A stretch of 64,000 bases of DNA from Massilibacillus massiliensis (GCF_900086705.1 NZ_LT575483.1:2429442-2493441); one strand, 5' to 3'; shown: positions 27,030 through 36,236, numbered from the stretch's first letter. Program-made: numbers and translations. Notes: generated by a model not told the origin, from the letters alone.

Positions 27030-27398
27030 ATGAAAGTACGTCATTTAGTTGGAATTGGTCTTATCGGCGCGTTTTTCCTGTTTAGCGCATTTAGTTTTAA
27101 AGAATCTCTTACGCCGTATGTTACGTTTGCCGAGGCGCGCAGCAATACCGGGATTGTACAGGTAAAGGGCGTACTTGTAGCGGATAGTGTGACAGCAAGC
27201 GCCGGTGCAGTTCATTTTACTTTACGGGATGAAGATGGAGAAGAAGCACAAGTGACTTACCAAGGTGTCAGACCGGAAGGATTTGAGCAGGCATCCAGTA
27301 TTGTTGCAATTGGCAAAGTGAAAAATGGAAGATTTACCGCCGAAAAACTGCTCGTAAAATGTCCTTCTAAGTATCAGGGAACAACACAAGGGAGTTGA
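27030..27398 (+). CDS. ccmE: Haem chaperone CcmE, CxxxY variant
   Basis: A 122-residue protein with an N-terminal membrane anchor at about 7-22 and a small OB-fold beta domain. In E. coli CcmE the haem is bound covalently by His in HxxxY. Here the matching position reads CPSKY, with C111 and Y115. This is the CxxxY form known from archaea and Desulfovibrio. The ATG at 27030 has GAGGAG 11 bases upstream; a GTG at 27018 is an alternative giving four more residues. It is followed directly by ccmF. Confidence 0.85.
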   Translation: MKVRHLVGIGLIGAFFLFSAFSFKESLTPYVTFAEARSNTGIVQVKGVLVADSVTASAGAVHFTLRDEDGEEAQVTYQGVRPEGFEQASSIVAIGKVKNGRFTAEKLLVKCPSKYQGTTQGS

Positions 27399-27406
27399 AT
27401 GAAAGC

Positions 27407-29536
27407 ATGATTGGATATGGTGCATTATTTTTAGCATTGGTTATGACCTGCATCTCTGCATTTTTTTATTTTCATCATCATATGGCAGAATTGACAAAGT
27501 CATCGAGTAAAAAAAGTCAAGGCGGCCGCAAGTTTTATACGGCGGCGGCCGGATGTATTGGCATCGCAGCTCTTTATTTGTTATATATCATTTTAACGAA
27601 TCAATTTCAGTTTATGTATGTGGCTGGGTATTCTTCAACAGATTTACCGCTTGCCTATAAACTGTCGGTTTTCTGGGCAGGGCAAGAGGGCTCGTTTATG
27701 CTGTGGCTGGTTTTTCATGTTATATTCGGAGGAATTCTAAGCCGTAAAGCGGCGCCGGGCGTGATGGTCGTATATAGTGCGCTGCAGGCAATTTTGCTGA
27801 TGATCTTACTCGCGAAAAGCCCTTTTATGATGCTTGCCCAGCCAAGGATGGAAGGCTTCGGGTTAAATCCGCTGCTGCAAGATCCTTGGATGGTGATTCA
27901 TCCGCCGATTCTTTTTTTAGGCTATGCAGGGCTTGCAGTCCCATTTTCCTATGCAATGCATGGGTTGATGTCTAAAGACCATAAAAGCTGGTTGTCGGCG
28001 GCGCTGCCTTGGACACTTTTTTCTTCGGGGACGCTTGGGGCAGGCATTTTCATTGGTGGTTTTTGGGCGTATAAAGTATTAGGCTGGGGCGGATACTGGG
28101 CATGGGACCCGGTAGAAAATTCGTCGTTGGTGCCTTGGCTCATTGCGGGTGTGCTAGTACATACAATCGTATTGGCAAAACATAGAGCCGCCGGTATCAG
28201 TTTAGCGTATTTTTCGGCTATTTTTAGCTTCGTCAGTGTTTTATATGGTACTTTTTTGACCCGCAGTGGGATTTTAAGTAATTTTTCTACCCATTCATTT
28301 TCTGATGAAGGTATTGGCAGTGTATTAGCAGGTTTTGTTCTGATTACCTTGTTTGTTTCTTTGGGGCTTTATATCATTCGACTGCCAAATTTACCGCAGG
28401 GAGAATTAACATCTAAACTCATCAGTAAAGAGAGTGTGCTTTTAGCTACTTCATTGGTACTTGGGGTACTTTCTGTATTTGTCTTTATCGGAATGTCTAC
28501 GCCACTGATTACGATGATGATTGGCAATCCGCAAAGTCTGCAAATTTCTTTCTATAACGCGGTATCTTTACCGTTAGGGATTTGTTTGATGATTTTGCTT
28601 GCGGCATTGCCGGTAGTTTATACTGCGAGCCGAAAGAAAGTTTGGATGCTCGCGGGTATCATTGTAATTTCTTTCTGCTTCGCTTTTCTATATGGAATCA
28701 AACAGCCTTTGATTCTGCTTGCAATGAGTTTTGCCTGCGGTGCTGTTGTTAGCAACACTTGGATGGGCTATAAAAAGGTGGTTTCTACGGGTGCTGCGAT
28801 TACGCATGTCGGACTGGCAGTTTTGGTCATGGGGATTGTGATTTCCTCGAGTCAAAATCAATCCGCGCATATAAATTTTAAGCAAACAGAGGCGCAGCAA
28901 GTTTTTGGCTATGATTTGACTTATCTGGGGGATGAAAAGGCGGCGGATGGATCGGGGATTTATCAGAACTTTATCGCAGCGCATGCCGGGGATCAAGTGG
29001 CGTTACAAGCCTACACCAAATTAAACAAGGAAGGCAATCCTGCAGCGAGAGAACCCGCAATCTATCGCACGTTGCTTTCAGACTTATATATTGCGCCTAG
29101 CCCGGAAAGTGAGGCTCCTCAGCTTAAGCAAGTTGCTTTGCGTGAGGGTGAAAGCATGGAAGTAGATGAACTGCAGGTTACATTTCTTAAACTTGCAATG
29201 CAAGGAATGGGCAGCAATGATGTTCGGGTGGCTGCACAGTTAGAGATTGATAAAGCTGGAGAAACAGTGCAGGTAGCACCTGAAATGAGCTATCGCAATG
29301 GTCATATTCATAGTCAGCCTATCGTAGTATTTGGTCAGTATGAGTTTACCTTATATACGGTAAATCCGAACGATCAAAGTGTTATTTTTGCTTATAGGGA
29401 TACAAATTCTGAGGATCAGAAGCAAACGATGCAGGCAGAAATCAGCGATAAGCCATTCATCAATCTCGTTTGGTTAGGAACGTTTTTGATTACTGTAGGG
29501 ACGATTCTGGCGTCTCTTAAACGTTTCGCCAGATAA
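27407..29536 (+). CDS. ccmF: Cytochrome c haem lyase subunit CcmF
   Basis: A 709-residue multi-helix membrane protein with the haem-binding tryptophan motif WGGYWAWDPVENSS near 226 and conserved histidines nearby. It takes haem from CcmE and attaches it to apocytochromes. The start chosen is ATG 27407; TTG 27395 sits too close to the AAGGGAG site. No CcmG, CcmH or CcmI lies beside it, so either these are elsewhere or this CcmF works without them. It lies directly before nrfH-nrfA, where NrfE (a CcmF relative) sits in some bacteria. Confidence 0.9.
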   Translation: MIGYGALFLALVMTCISAFFYFHHHMAELTKSSSKKSQGGRKFYTAAAGCIGIAALYLLYIILTNQFQFMYVAGYSSTDLPLAYKLSVFWAGQEGSFMLWLVFHVIFGGILSRKAAPGVMVVYSALQAILLMILLAKSPFMMLAQPRMEGFGLNPLLQDPWMVIHPPILFLGYAGLAVPFSYAMHGLMSKDHKSWLSAALPWTLFSSGTLGAGIFIGGFWAYKVLGWGGYWAWDPVENSSLVPWLIAGVLVHTIVLAKHRAAGISLAYFSAIFSFVSVLYGTFLTRSGILSNFSTHSFSDEGIGSVLAGFVLITLFVSLGLYIIRLPNLPQGELTSKLISKESVLLATSLVLGVLSVFVFIGMSTPLITMMIGNPQSLQISFYNAVSLPLGICLMILLAALPVVYTASRKKVWMLAGIIVISFCFAFLYGIKQPLILLAMSFACGAVVSNTWMGYKKVVSTGAAITHVGLAVLVMGIVISSSQNQSAHINFKQTEAQQVFGYDLTYLGDEKAADGSGIYQNFIAAHAGDQVALQAYTKLNKEGNPAAREPAIYRTLLSDLYIAPSPESEAPQLKQVALREGESMEVDELQVTFLKLAMQGMGSNDVRVAAQLEIDKAGETVQVAPEMSYRNGHIHSQPIVVFGQYEFTLYTVNPNDQSVIFAYRDTNSEDQKQTMQAEISDKPFINLVWLGTFLITVGTILASLKRFAR

Positions 29537-29609
29537 ATTATATGTCCAAGCGATTCTGGTCGTACTGTCGGATCAGATGAACTGATTTTTGAGGAAGGGA
29601 GGAGATTTT

Positions 29610-30086
29610 TTGGATACTGGTCAATATTTTAACCGTCGTAATTTTGCTGTTGCGGCAGTGACTCTAGCAGTAACGGCAGTCGTCGTAATTTTTGTCGGAA
29701 CTGGGTATGCCTATGCAGACAGCAGTGCTTTCTGTGGCAGTACTTGTCACTCCATGCAGCAGGCACATGCGAGTTGGCAGGTGTCAAATCATAAAGAACT
29801 AAAATGTACAGAATGTCACTTGCCACAGGGAAATCTTGTGACAAAGCTGGTGACAAAGGCAAAGACCGGTATGAATGACACGTATCATGAAGTTTTAAAA
29901 GATTATCCCGCAACAATGAAGTTAAGTTTAGAGGGTAAAGCTATTGTGCAGGACAATTGCTTACGCTGCCACAAATCGACAGTAGAAAACACCGGCATGG
30001 CAGCTGGCGGGCAGGATTGTCAAAAGTGTCACCGTAGCTTGGTGCACGGTACTAACAAGACACAAGGAGGGATAAAGGTTGAATAA
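29610..30086 (+). CDS. nrfH: Cytochrome c nitrite reductase small subunit NrfH, CX3CH variant
   Basis: The membrane quinol dehydrogenase that feeds NrfA. The 158 residues include an anchor helix at about 12-33 and four haem sites. Three are normal (CTECH, CLRCH, CQKCH). The first reads CGSTCHSM (C42, C46, H47, M49), a CX3CH instead of CX2CH, while the following Met haem ligand is kept. The start is TTG 29610 with GGGAGGAG upstream. It overlaps nrfA by 8 bases. Confidence 0.9.
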   Translation: MDTGQYFNRRNFAVAAVTLAVTAVVVIFVGTGYAYADSSAFCGSTCHSMQQAHASWQVSNHKELKCTECHLPQGNLVTKLVTKAKTGMNDTYHEVLKDYPATMKLSLEGKAIVQDNCLRCHKSTVENTGMAAGGQDCQKCHRSLVHGTNKTQGGIKVE

Positions 30087-31353
30087 AACGCAGAAATTAT
30101 TAGCTGTTTTACTGGCAATATGTATCGTATTCTTTGGCTTTGTCATTGTGCGTATTGGTGCGAAACCGTCTACCGTAAAAGCCGCAAATATTCCAAAGGG
30201 TGAATATGATCCGGCGGTTTGGGGTAAGTACTATCCATTGCAGTATCAAAGCTATATGAAAAATTTTGATATGTCAGCATCGCCAACAGGGTATGGCGGA
30301 AGTAGCAAGGTACAAAAATCTGATATGCAGCCGGAGCTTTTTAAAAATTTCAAGGGTATGCCGTTTAGTAAAGATTACACAGAAGATCGAGGGCATAGTT
30401 ACGCGCTTGAAGATATTGCAGAAAGTAAACGGGTTGGTCCGGCAACAAAGGGTGCATGTATTACCTGTAAAACACCTTATGTAGAACAGTTTTATCAAGA
30501 ATCCGGCTGGGAGTATGCGAACAAACCTTTCGCGGAATTATTAGAAAAATCGAAGCACCCGGTTACTTGTGCAAACTGCCATGATGCAGAAACTATGGAT
30601 CTTCGGGTCATTAATCCGGCGTTTATTGAGGCGATGGAACGACGTGGTGTTGATGTAAAGCAGGCATCAAGAGAAGAAATGCGTACCTATGTTTGTGCAC
30701 AGTGTCATGCAGAGTACTATTTTGCGCCTGGGACAACGCAGGTGGTATTCCCTTGGGATAATGGATTTACGCCAGAGGAAATGTATGCATATTATGAAAC
30801 CCAACCAAATGGTTTTAAACAGGATTGGGTACATCCTGATTCCAAGGCACCAATGTTGAAAGCGCAGCATCCTGATTTTGAAACTTTCATGAATGGTACA
30901 CATGGAAAATCCGGTGTATCTTGCGCGGATTGTCATATGCCATATATGCGTGAAGACGGACAAAAATATTCTTCCCATTGGATGACAAGCCCGTTGAAAA
31001 CGTTAGATGCTTCTTGCAGTCCATGTCATACACAAGGTGAAGCCTGGGCGATGGAACGTGTAAAAACGATACAAGATCGAACTTGGCAAATGCAGCATAC
31101 TGCAGGTACTACGATTGCCAGAGCACATGAAGCAATCAAAATAGCCAGCGAAGCACCAAATGCAAATCAGGAAGAGCTGGCAAACGCAAGAGAACTTGTG
31201 CGCAAGGCACAATGGTTTTGGGATATGGTTGCCGCAGAAAACGGTATGGGCTTCCATAATCCAGATCAGGTATTGAGTACTTTAGGTCAGGCAAATCAGC
31301 TTGGCTACGAAGCCATTGATGCCGCGCAGCGCGCAGCTGGTACGAATCTTTAG
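30079..31353 (+). CDS. nrfA: Ammonia-forming cytochrome c nitrite reductase NrfA
   Basis: A pentahaem enzyme reducing nitrite to ammonium in the periplasm. The 424 residues carry the active-site haem motif CITCK (C127 to K131) and four CxxCH sites: CANCH, CAQCH, CADCH and CSPCH. Calcium-site residues are visible in CHAEYYF (Glu, Tyr) and LKAQHP (Lys, Gln). Active-site Arg in RGH before haem 1, Tyr in EYYF and His in GTHGK are also present. N-terminal signal/anchor is at about 7-27. The start is TTG 30079 behind AAGGAGG. A terminator follows. Confidence 0.95.
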   Translation: MNKTQKLLAVLLAICIVFFGFVIVRIGAKPSTVKAANIPKGEYDPAVWGKYYPLQYQSYMKNFDMSASPTGYGGSSKVQKSDMQPELFKNFKGMPFSKDYTEDRGHSYALEDIAESKRVGPATKGACITCKTPYVEQFYQESGWEYANKPFAELLEKSKHPVTCANCHDAETMDLRVINPAFIEAMERRGVDVKQASREEMRTYVCAQCHAEYYFAPGTTQVVFPWDNGFTPEEMYAYYETQPNGFKQDWVHPDSKAPMLKAQHPDFETFMNGTHGKSGVSCADCHMPYMREDGQKYSSHWMTSPLKTLDASCSPCHTQGEAWAMERVKTIQDRTWQMQHTAGTTIARAHEAIKIASEAPNANQEELANARELVRKAQWFWDMVAAENGMGFHNPDQVLSTLGQANQLGYEAIDAAQRAAGTNL

Positions 31354-31367
31354 AAAAGCATATATGC

Positions 31368-31410
31368 AAAGGAGTTGCCTCACTAATTTTTTAGTGTGAC
31401 AGCTCCTTTT
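31368..31410 (+). terminator. Terminator of nrfHA
   Basis: Stem AAAGGAG / CTCCTTT with an inner CACTAA / TTAGTG stem and a T-rich tail, about 15 bases after the nrfA stop. Confidence 0.75.
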
Positions 31411-31451
31411 CGTTTCCTCTTTCAAAGTATTCGCATAAAATAAGAATATTT

Positions 31452-31488
31452 TTGAACATATAACAAAATAATGATATAATAATATCAT
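31452..31488 (+). promoter_or_regulatory. Promoter/operator of the toxin-antitoxin pair
   Basis: TTGAAC at 31452 and TATAAT at 31475 are 17 bases apart. The -10 box is inside the palindrome ATGATAT-AATA-ATATCAT (31471-31488), a likely autoregulatory site of the antitoxin. Confidence 0.75.
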
Positions 31489-31512
31489 TAAAATATACAC
31501 GAGGTGAGATCA

Positions 31513-31779
31513 ATGATTATCAAACCATCAGCTGCGCTTCGAAATGAGTATGCGTCAATATCAATGATGGCACGCGAGACATGTGAACCAATTTATATCA
31601 CAAAAAATGGAGAAGGTGATATGGTTTTAATGAGTATAGAAGCATTCGAAAAGAGAGAGCAGATTTTAGCATTAAGAGCAAAAGTTCTACAAGCCGAAGC
31701 AGAAAGAATATCCGGTGCGCAAACGTTAAGTATTCGTGAGGCTAGAAAAAGATTGGTTGATAGAATGCATGAAATATGA
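31513..31779 (+). CDS. Phd/YefM-family antitoxin
   Basis: An 88-residue antitoxin with an N-terminal Phd/YefM DNA-binding fold: start MIIKPSAALRNEYASISMMA, then EPIYITKNGEGDMVLMSIEAFEKRE, a very typical core. The helical, charged C-terminal tail binds the toxin. The ATG at 31513 follows GAGGTGAG. It overlaps the toxin gene by 11 bases. It probably represses its own promoter through the palindrome upstream. Confidence 0.9.
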   Translation: MIIKPSAALRNEYASISMMARETCEPIYITKNGEGDMVLMSIEAFEKREQILALRAKVLQAEAERISGAQTLSIREARKRLVDRMHEI

Positions 31780-32074
31780 AGTTAAGATTTTGCCTACCGC
31801 ATGGGAAGATTTGAAGAAGATTGAAGATTACTATTGTATAAAATTTAGCCTGCAGTCGGCAATCAAAGTAAGTCAGCATATTTTAGATACATTAAAGCGA
31901 TTGGAAGATTTTCCGGATTCGGGTTCGCTTACGCCAGATCCATGGTTAAATGAGCAAGGCTATCGTTTGATTATTTGTGAAAAGTTTGTAGCAATTTATA
32001 AGATAATCGATCATGATGTTTATGTGTATCACATAGGAAATACACAGACGGAGTATACGAAGTTGTTTGATTAG
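31769..32074 (+). CDS. RelE/ParE-superfamily toxin
   Basis: A 101-residue toxin with the fold order of RelE/ParE: MKYEVKILPTAWEDLKKIEDYY, a helix pair with AIKVSQHILDTLKRLEDFPDSG, then strands YRLIICEKFVAIYKIIDHDVYVYHIG. The missing strongly basic catalytic patch of classical RelE RNases makes ParE-like gyrase poisoning equally possible. The ATG at 31769 lies inside the antitoxin gene, giving coupled translation. Confidence 0.88.
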   Translation: MKYEVKILPTAWEDLKKIEDYYCIKFSLQSAIKVSQHILDTLKRLEDFPDSGSLTPDPWLNEQGYRLIICEKFVAIYKIIDHDVYVYHIGNTQTEYTKLFD

Positions 32075-32403
32075 AGTAAGGATATACAAATTGGTGTTGC
32101 AAGTAACAATAGTAAATTTTATATTCCTTGGATAATATAAATTTTTATACATACCTCATATCGTTCCATAATAAGATAAATGGACGATATGAGGTATTTG
32201 TATATAAAGCTCAGATATGCAAAACCTAAAAGAAGTATAGAAAAATTTGTATCATGAATGAAGGGAAGGGCGTTTATTTGATTGCAAAATTTTCTAGGAA
32301 TGATAAAATGAAATTGTAAAGTGAGAATGAAAATTTATTGATAATTATTATGAATTTGGTGATTTTAATTTATTAAATTTATGATGAAGGAGTGAAAACG
32401 AGG
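32075..32403. other. Intergenic region between toxin gene and zwf
   Basis: About 330 bases without a gene. It holds a long imperfect hairpin at 32151-32197 (ATACCTCATATCG / CGATATGAGGTAT), probably the toxin terminator, and the zwf promoter at 32278-32306. Nothing else is visible. Confidence 0.6.
32278..32306 (+). promoter_or_regulatory. Probable zwf promoter
   Basis: TTGATT at 32278 and TGATAA at 32301 are 17 bases apart, about 100 bases upstream of zwf. Confidence 0.5.
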
Positions 32404-33918
32404 ATGAACAAAAATATGAATTTAGATCCTGTGGTGATTGTTTTGTTTGGAGCTTCCGGTGATTTGTCGGCGCGAAAGGTAATTCCGGCGTTGTATAATC
32501 TGCATCTTGACGGACTTTTACCCAAGCAGTATGCAATTGTTGGCGTAGCGCGCAGTGATTTTGATGATGATGCATTGCGGGATAAGCTTCATGATGGTGT
32601 CAATCGTTTTTCCAGACGAGGTGAGGCAAAGCAGGAGGATTGGGAAGCTTTTGCCGAAAATGTACATTATATACAAGCCGATTATGACGATCCGAAACTT
32701 TATAAACGTTTAATTCAGTTAGGAGATAAATCTTGGAGTAAACCGCCGAATATTATTTTCTATTTAGCTACTCCGCCGAATTTATTTACAGTTGTTATTG
32801 AGCAATTAGGTAAAATTCCTGCACTGCATGGCGATATGAGGTATCGTATCGTGATTGAAAAACCTTTCGGGCATGATTTGCAGTCAGCACAAGAGTTAAA
32901 TCACAAACTATTGCAGGTCTTTGAAGAACAGCAAATTTATCGTATTGATCATTACTTAGGTAAAGAAACTGTGCAGAATATACTGGCATTTCGATTTGGC
33001 AATGCGATTTGGGAACCGCTTTGGAATCGTAATTTTATCGACCATGTACAGATTACTGTTGCAGAAAAAATCGGTATAGGGCAGCGTGGACGTTATTATG
33101 ATTCGGCCGGAGCACTTCGGGATATGATCCAAAACCATTTGATGCAGCTTTTATGCTTAATCGCGATGGAGGCACCTACCTCTTTCACTGCCGATGAGAT
33201 TCGTAATAAAAAAGTCGATGTTATGCATGCAATCCGTTTGATTCCTAAAGCGGAAGTTCCAGCGTATGCAGTCAGAGGGCAATATGGACAAGGCTGGATA
33301 GAAGGAAAAGAGGTGCAGGGGTATCGTGATGAAAAGGACGTAAATCCGGTTTCTAATGTTGAAACTTTTGCGGCGTTAAAATTATTTGTGGATAATTGGC
33401 GTTGGCAGGGAGTTCCCTTCTACTTACGGACTGGCAAAGTAATGCCGGGAAGAGTTTCTGAAATTTCACTGCAATTTCGACCGGTACCGCATCATCCATT
33501 TTCTCATTTAAACACACAAGTGTTCCAGCCGAATCGTCTGGTGCTTCAAATTGAACCAAATGAAGGAGTCGTACTGCGGACACAGGCGAAAGAACCTGGT
33601 ATGGGAATGCAGTTAAAACCAGTGGATATGAGATACTGCTATCAGGATGTTTTTCATCAGCCATCGCCAGATGCTTATGAAACATTGCTCGTAGATATTA
33701 TGCGGAATGATCCGAGTCTATTTATGCGTGCGGATCAGGTGGAAGCAGCGTGGAAGGTGATTCAACCGGTTTTGGATGTTTGGAGCGAAACAAAAGAATT
33801 AAATTTCCCAAATTATCAAGCCGGACAATGGGGCCCATCAGAAGCGGAAAATTTAATTGCGCGGGATCGAAGAACCTGGTTATTACCGGTATCGTTTGAG
33901 CCTAAAAAGCGGGGGTGA
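32404..33918 (+). CDS. zwf: Glucose-6-phosphate 1-dehydrogenase
   Basis: First enzyme of the oxidative pentose phosphate pathway: glucose-6-phosphate to 6-phosphogluconolactone with NADP+. The 504 residues match the family. Seen: dinucleotide motif GASGDLSARK near 17-26, VIEKPFGHD, and active-site RIDHYLGKE near 180. The ATG at 32404 is chosen; an in-frame GTG at 32392 lies within the ribosome-site region. It overlaps the pgl frame slightly and forms zwf-pgl, with gnd 165 bases further on. Confidence 0.95.
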   Translation: MNKNMNLDPVVIVLFGASGDLSARKVIPALYNLHLDGLLPKQYAIVGVARSDFDDDALRDKLHDGVNRFSRRGEAKQEDWEAFAENVHYIQADYDDPKLYKRLIQLGDKSWSKPPNIIFYLATPPNLFTVVIEQLGKIPALHGDMRYRIVIEKPFGHDLQSAQELNHKLLQVFEEQQIYRIDHYLGKETVQNILAFRFGNAIWEPLWNRNFIDHVQITVAEKIGIGQRGRYYDSAGALRDMIQNHLMQLLCLIAMEAPTSFTADEIRNKKVDVMHAIRLIPKAEVPAYAVRGQYGQGWIEGKEVQGYRDEKDVNPVSNVETFAALKLFVDNWRWQGVPFYLRTGKVMPGRVSEISLQFRPVPHHPFSHLNTQVFQPNRLVLQIEPNEGVVLRTQAKEPGMGMQLKPVDMRYCYQDVFHQPSPDAYETLLVDIMRNDPSLFMRADQVEAAWKVIQPVLDVWSETKELNFPNYQAGQWGPSEAENLIARDRRTWLLPVSFEPKKRG

Positions 33919-33923
33919 TTGGG

Positions 33924-34646
33924 ATGTTAAAAGTCTATCAAACCGTGAATCAATTGTGTGTAGAGACAGCAGAATGGTTAGTTGCTGAAGCAAAACGGAC
34001 AATTTTAGAAAAAGGAAGATTTACCGTGTCCTTATCCGGTGGGGCGACACCAAAAGCACTTTTTGCTGAACTGGCAAAGCCACGGTGGCAAAAGCAGCTT
34101 GACTGGTCAAAAATTCTTGTTTTTTGGGGTGATGAACGTTTTGTGCCGGCAACTGACGTACAAAGCAATCAGAAGATGGCAAGAGAAACTTTGCTAAATC
34201 ATGTGCCCATTCCCGAAGAAAATATTTTTCCGATACCTTTCTTAGCAACAGTTGATGTAGCTGCCAAACAATATGAAGCAGATTTGAAACGTGTATTTGT
34301 TCATTTACCGGTGTTTGATTTAATTTTACTGGGGTTAGGTTCTGATGGGCATACTGCTTCTTTATTTCCGGGATCGGCAGCATTAAAAGAAGAAATACGG
34401 TGGGTCTGTCCGTCAAAGGTCAATGCGCAGGGACCGGAAAGAATCACACTGACTTATCCGGTGATCAACCATGCGACCAAAGTTTGTTTTCTTGTCACAG
34501 GTATTGAAAAAGCAGCTATGGTAAAAAATATAGTCGAACCTATCGATAAAAATCATGCGTTTCCAGCACAACGAATTTGTCCGGCATCAGGGGAGCTGAT
34601 TTGGGTTTTAGATCAAGCTGCGGCAAATTTATTGACAGCCAAATGA
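33924..34646 (+). CDS. pgl: 6-phosphogluconolactonase (DevB type)
   Basis: Hydrolyses 6-phosphogluconolactone to 6-phosphogluconate. The 240 residues show the DevB/NagB-like motifs SLSGGATP near 38 and LGLGSDGHTASLFPG near 137, plus the WGDERFVP motif. The ATG at 33924 is 6 bases after the zwf stop, and the GGGGGTG before it overlaps the zwf end, so the two genes are coupled. Confidence 0.93.
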   Translation: MLKVYQTVNQLCVETAEWLVAEAKRTILEKGRFTVSLSGGATPKALFAELAKPRWQKQLDWSKILVFWGDERFVPATDVQSNQKMARETLLNHVPIPEENIFPIPFLATVDVAAKQYEADLKRVFVHLPVFDLILLGLGSDGHTASLFPGSAALKEEIRWVCPSKVNAQGPERITLTYPVINHATKVCFLVTGIEKAAMVKNIVEPIDKNHAFPAQRICPASGELIWVLDQAAANLLTAK

Positions 34647-34721
34647 TCATTTTCAATACATTTGCTTAGACATAAAATGATGTAACTATATCATTTTATG
34701 GTCAATAAAATGAAAAAAACA

Positions 34722-34756
34722 TTGCAGTAGTTTTGAAAAATGATATAATGATATCA
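34722..34756 (+). promoter_or_regulatory. gnd promoter carrying a TA-operator-like palindrome
   Basis: TTGCAG at 34722 and TATAAT at 34744 are 16 bases apart. The -10 box lies in TGATAT-AATG-ATATCA (34741-34756). The 18 bases from 34740 match the toxin-antitoxin operator at 31471 at 16 positions. A CATAAAATGAT / ATCATTTTATG inverted repeat lies just upstream at 34671-34700. Confidence 0.55.
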
Positions 34757-34811
34757 AGAAGTGGTACTTTTATGGCAATAAAAACAAATAAAGACCTGGG
34801 GATGGAGGAGT

Positions 34812-36233
34812 ATGATGGCTGAAGTATATGATATTGGACTCGTAGGATTGGCTGTTATGGGACAGAATCTTGTTCTAAATATGCGCAATCATGGTTTTCG
34901 TGTAGCTGTCTATAATCGTACGGCAAGTAAAACCAAAGAGTTTATTGAACAAGCGGAGAATGCAGAAAATATTGGCGCGGCAAATTCGATTGGTGAATTT
35001 GTTCAAATGCTCAAAAAACCGCGTAGAATCATGTTAATGGTAAAGGCTGGAGCACCTGTAGATGCAATGATTGCAGAGCTTTTACCTTACTTGGATGAAG
35101 AGGATATCATCATTGATGGCGGAAATTCATTTTTCCTTGACACCGAAAGACGCTTTAAGGAACTTACGGCAAAAAACATTCGTTTTATCGGTATGGGGGT
35201 GTCCGGCGGTGAAGAAGGTGCTTTGCTTGGACCTAGTCTTATGCCGGGCGGAGATTTGTCGGCCTATCAGGAAGTGAAAGAAATCTGTGAAGCGATTGCA
35301 GCGAAAGTTTCCGATGGTGTTTGCTGCAGTTATGTCGGTAAAGGCGGCGCCGGACATTATGTAAAGATGGTGCACAATGGAATTGAGTATGGTGATATGC
35401 AGCTCATCAGTGAAGCCTATTACATGATGAAAATGGTCTTGGGGCTAAATGCTGAAGAAATGCACACAATTTTCAATCAGTGGAATCAAGGGGAACTCAA
35501 TTCCTATTTGATTGAAATTACAAGTGATATTTTATTGAAGCAAGATACAGAAACGAAGCAGCCTTTAGTTGAAGTTATTTTAGATAAAGCTGGACAAAAA
35601 GGTACGGGAAAATGGACCTCACAAAGTGCGCTTGATTTAGGTGTGCCAGTTCCGACAATTACCGAAGCTGTTTTTGCACGGTGTATGTCTGGATATAAGG
35701 AAGAAAGAGTGGAAGCAGCAAAAATTCTTGCTGCGCCTAAAGCGGTATATGAGGGCGATCGAGAAGCTTTGATTCAAGCGATCCATGATGCGTTGTACGC
35801 TTCGAAGATTTGTTCTTATGCACAAGGGTTTGCACTACTAAAAGCGGCAAGTGAAGAATACCATTGGGATTTAAATTATGGTGATCTGGCTCTTTTATGG
35901 CGGGGCGGCTGTATTATTCGAGCGAAATTCCTAGAAAGAATCAAATCAGCTTTTTCTGAGGATTCGAATTTACCAAATCTTATGTTAGATCCATTTTTTT
36001 GTGATATATTAAATCGTATGCAGGATAATTGGCGCTTAGTTGTTAGTTTGTGCAAAAAGCTCGGCGTTCCAACGCCAGCCTTTAGCGCTTCGCTTGATTA
36101 TTACGATAGTTATCGTCAGGCAGTGCTTTCAGCAAATATGATTCAGGCACAGCGCGATTATTTCGGTGCGCACACATACGAACGTGTGGATAAAGCGGGA
36201 ATTTTTCATACACAGTGGCTTGAAAAGAAGTAA
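34812..36233 (+). CDS. gnd: 6-phosphogluconate dehydrogenase, decarboxylating
   Basis: Converts 6-phosphogluconate to ribulose 5-phosphate and CO2 with NADP+. The 473 residues are the usual length for the long form. Seen: N-terminal GLVGLAVMGQNLVLNM, the catalytic lysine region GKGGAGHYVKMVHNGIEYGDMQ, and GTGKWTSQ. The start is ATG 34812 after GGAGGAG (a second ATG follows at 34815). It completes the oxidative branch with zwf and pgl, but with its own promoter. Confidence 0.95.
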   Translation: MMAEVYDIGLVGLAVMGQNLVLNMRNHGFRVAVYNRTASKTKEFIEQAENAENIGAANSIGEFVQMLKKPRRIMLMVKAGAPVDAMIAELLPYLDEEDIIIDGGNSFFLDTERRFKELTAKNIRFIGMGVSGGEEGALLGPSLMPGGDLSAYQEVKEICEAIAAKVSDGVCCSYVGKGGAGHYVKMVHNGIEYGDMQLISEAYYMMKMVLGLNAEEMHTIFNQWNQGELNSYLIEITSDILLKQDTETKQPLVEVILDKAGQKGTGKWTSQSALDLGVPVPTITEAVFARCMSGYKEERVEAAKILAAPKAVYEGDREALIQAIHDALYASKICSYAQGFALLKAASEEYHWDLNYGDLALLWRGGCIIRAKFLERIKSAFSEDSNLPNLMLDPFFCDILNRMQDNWRLVVSLCKKLGVPTPAFSASLDYYDSYRQAVLSANMIQAQRDYFGAHTYERVDKAGIFHTQWLEKK

Positions 36234-36236
36234 TGT

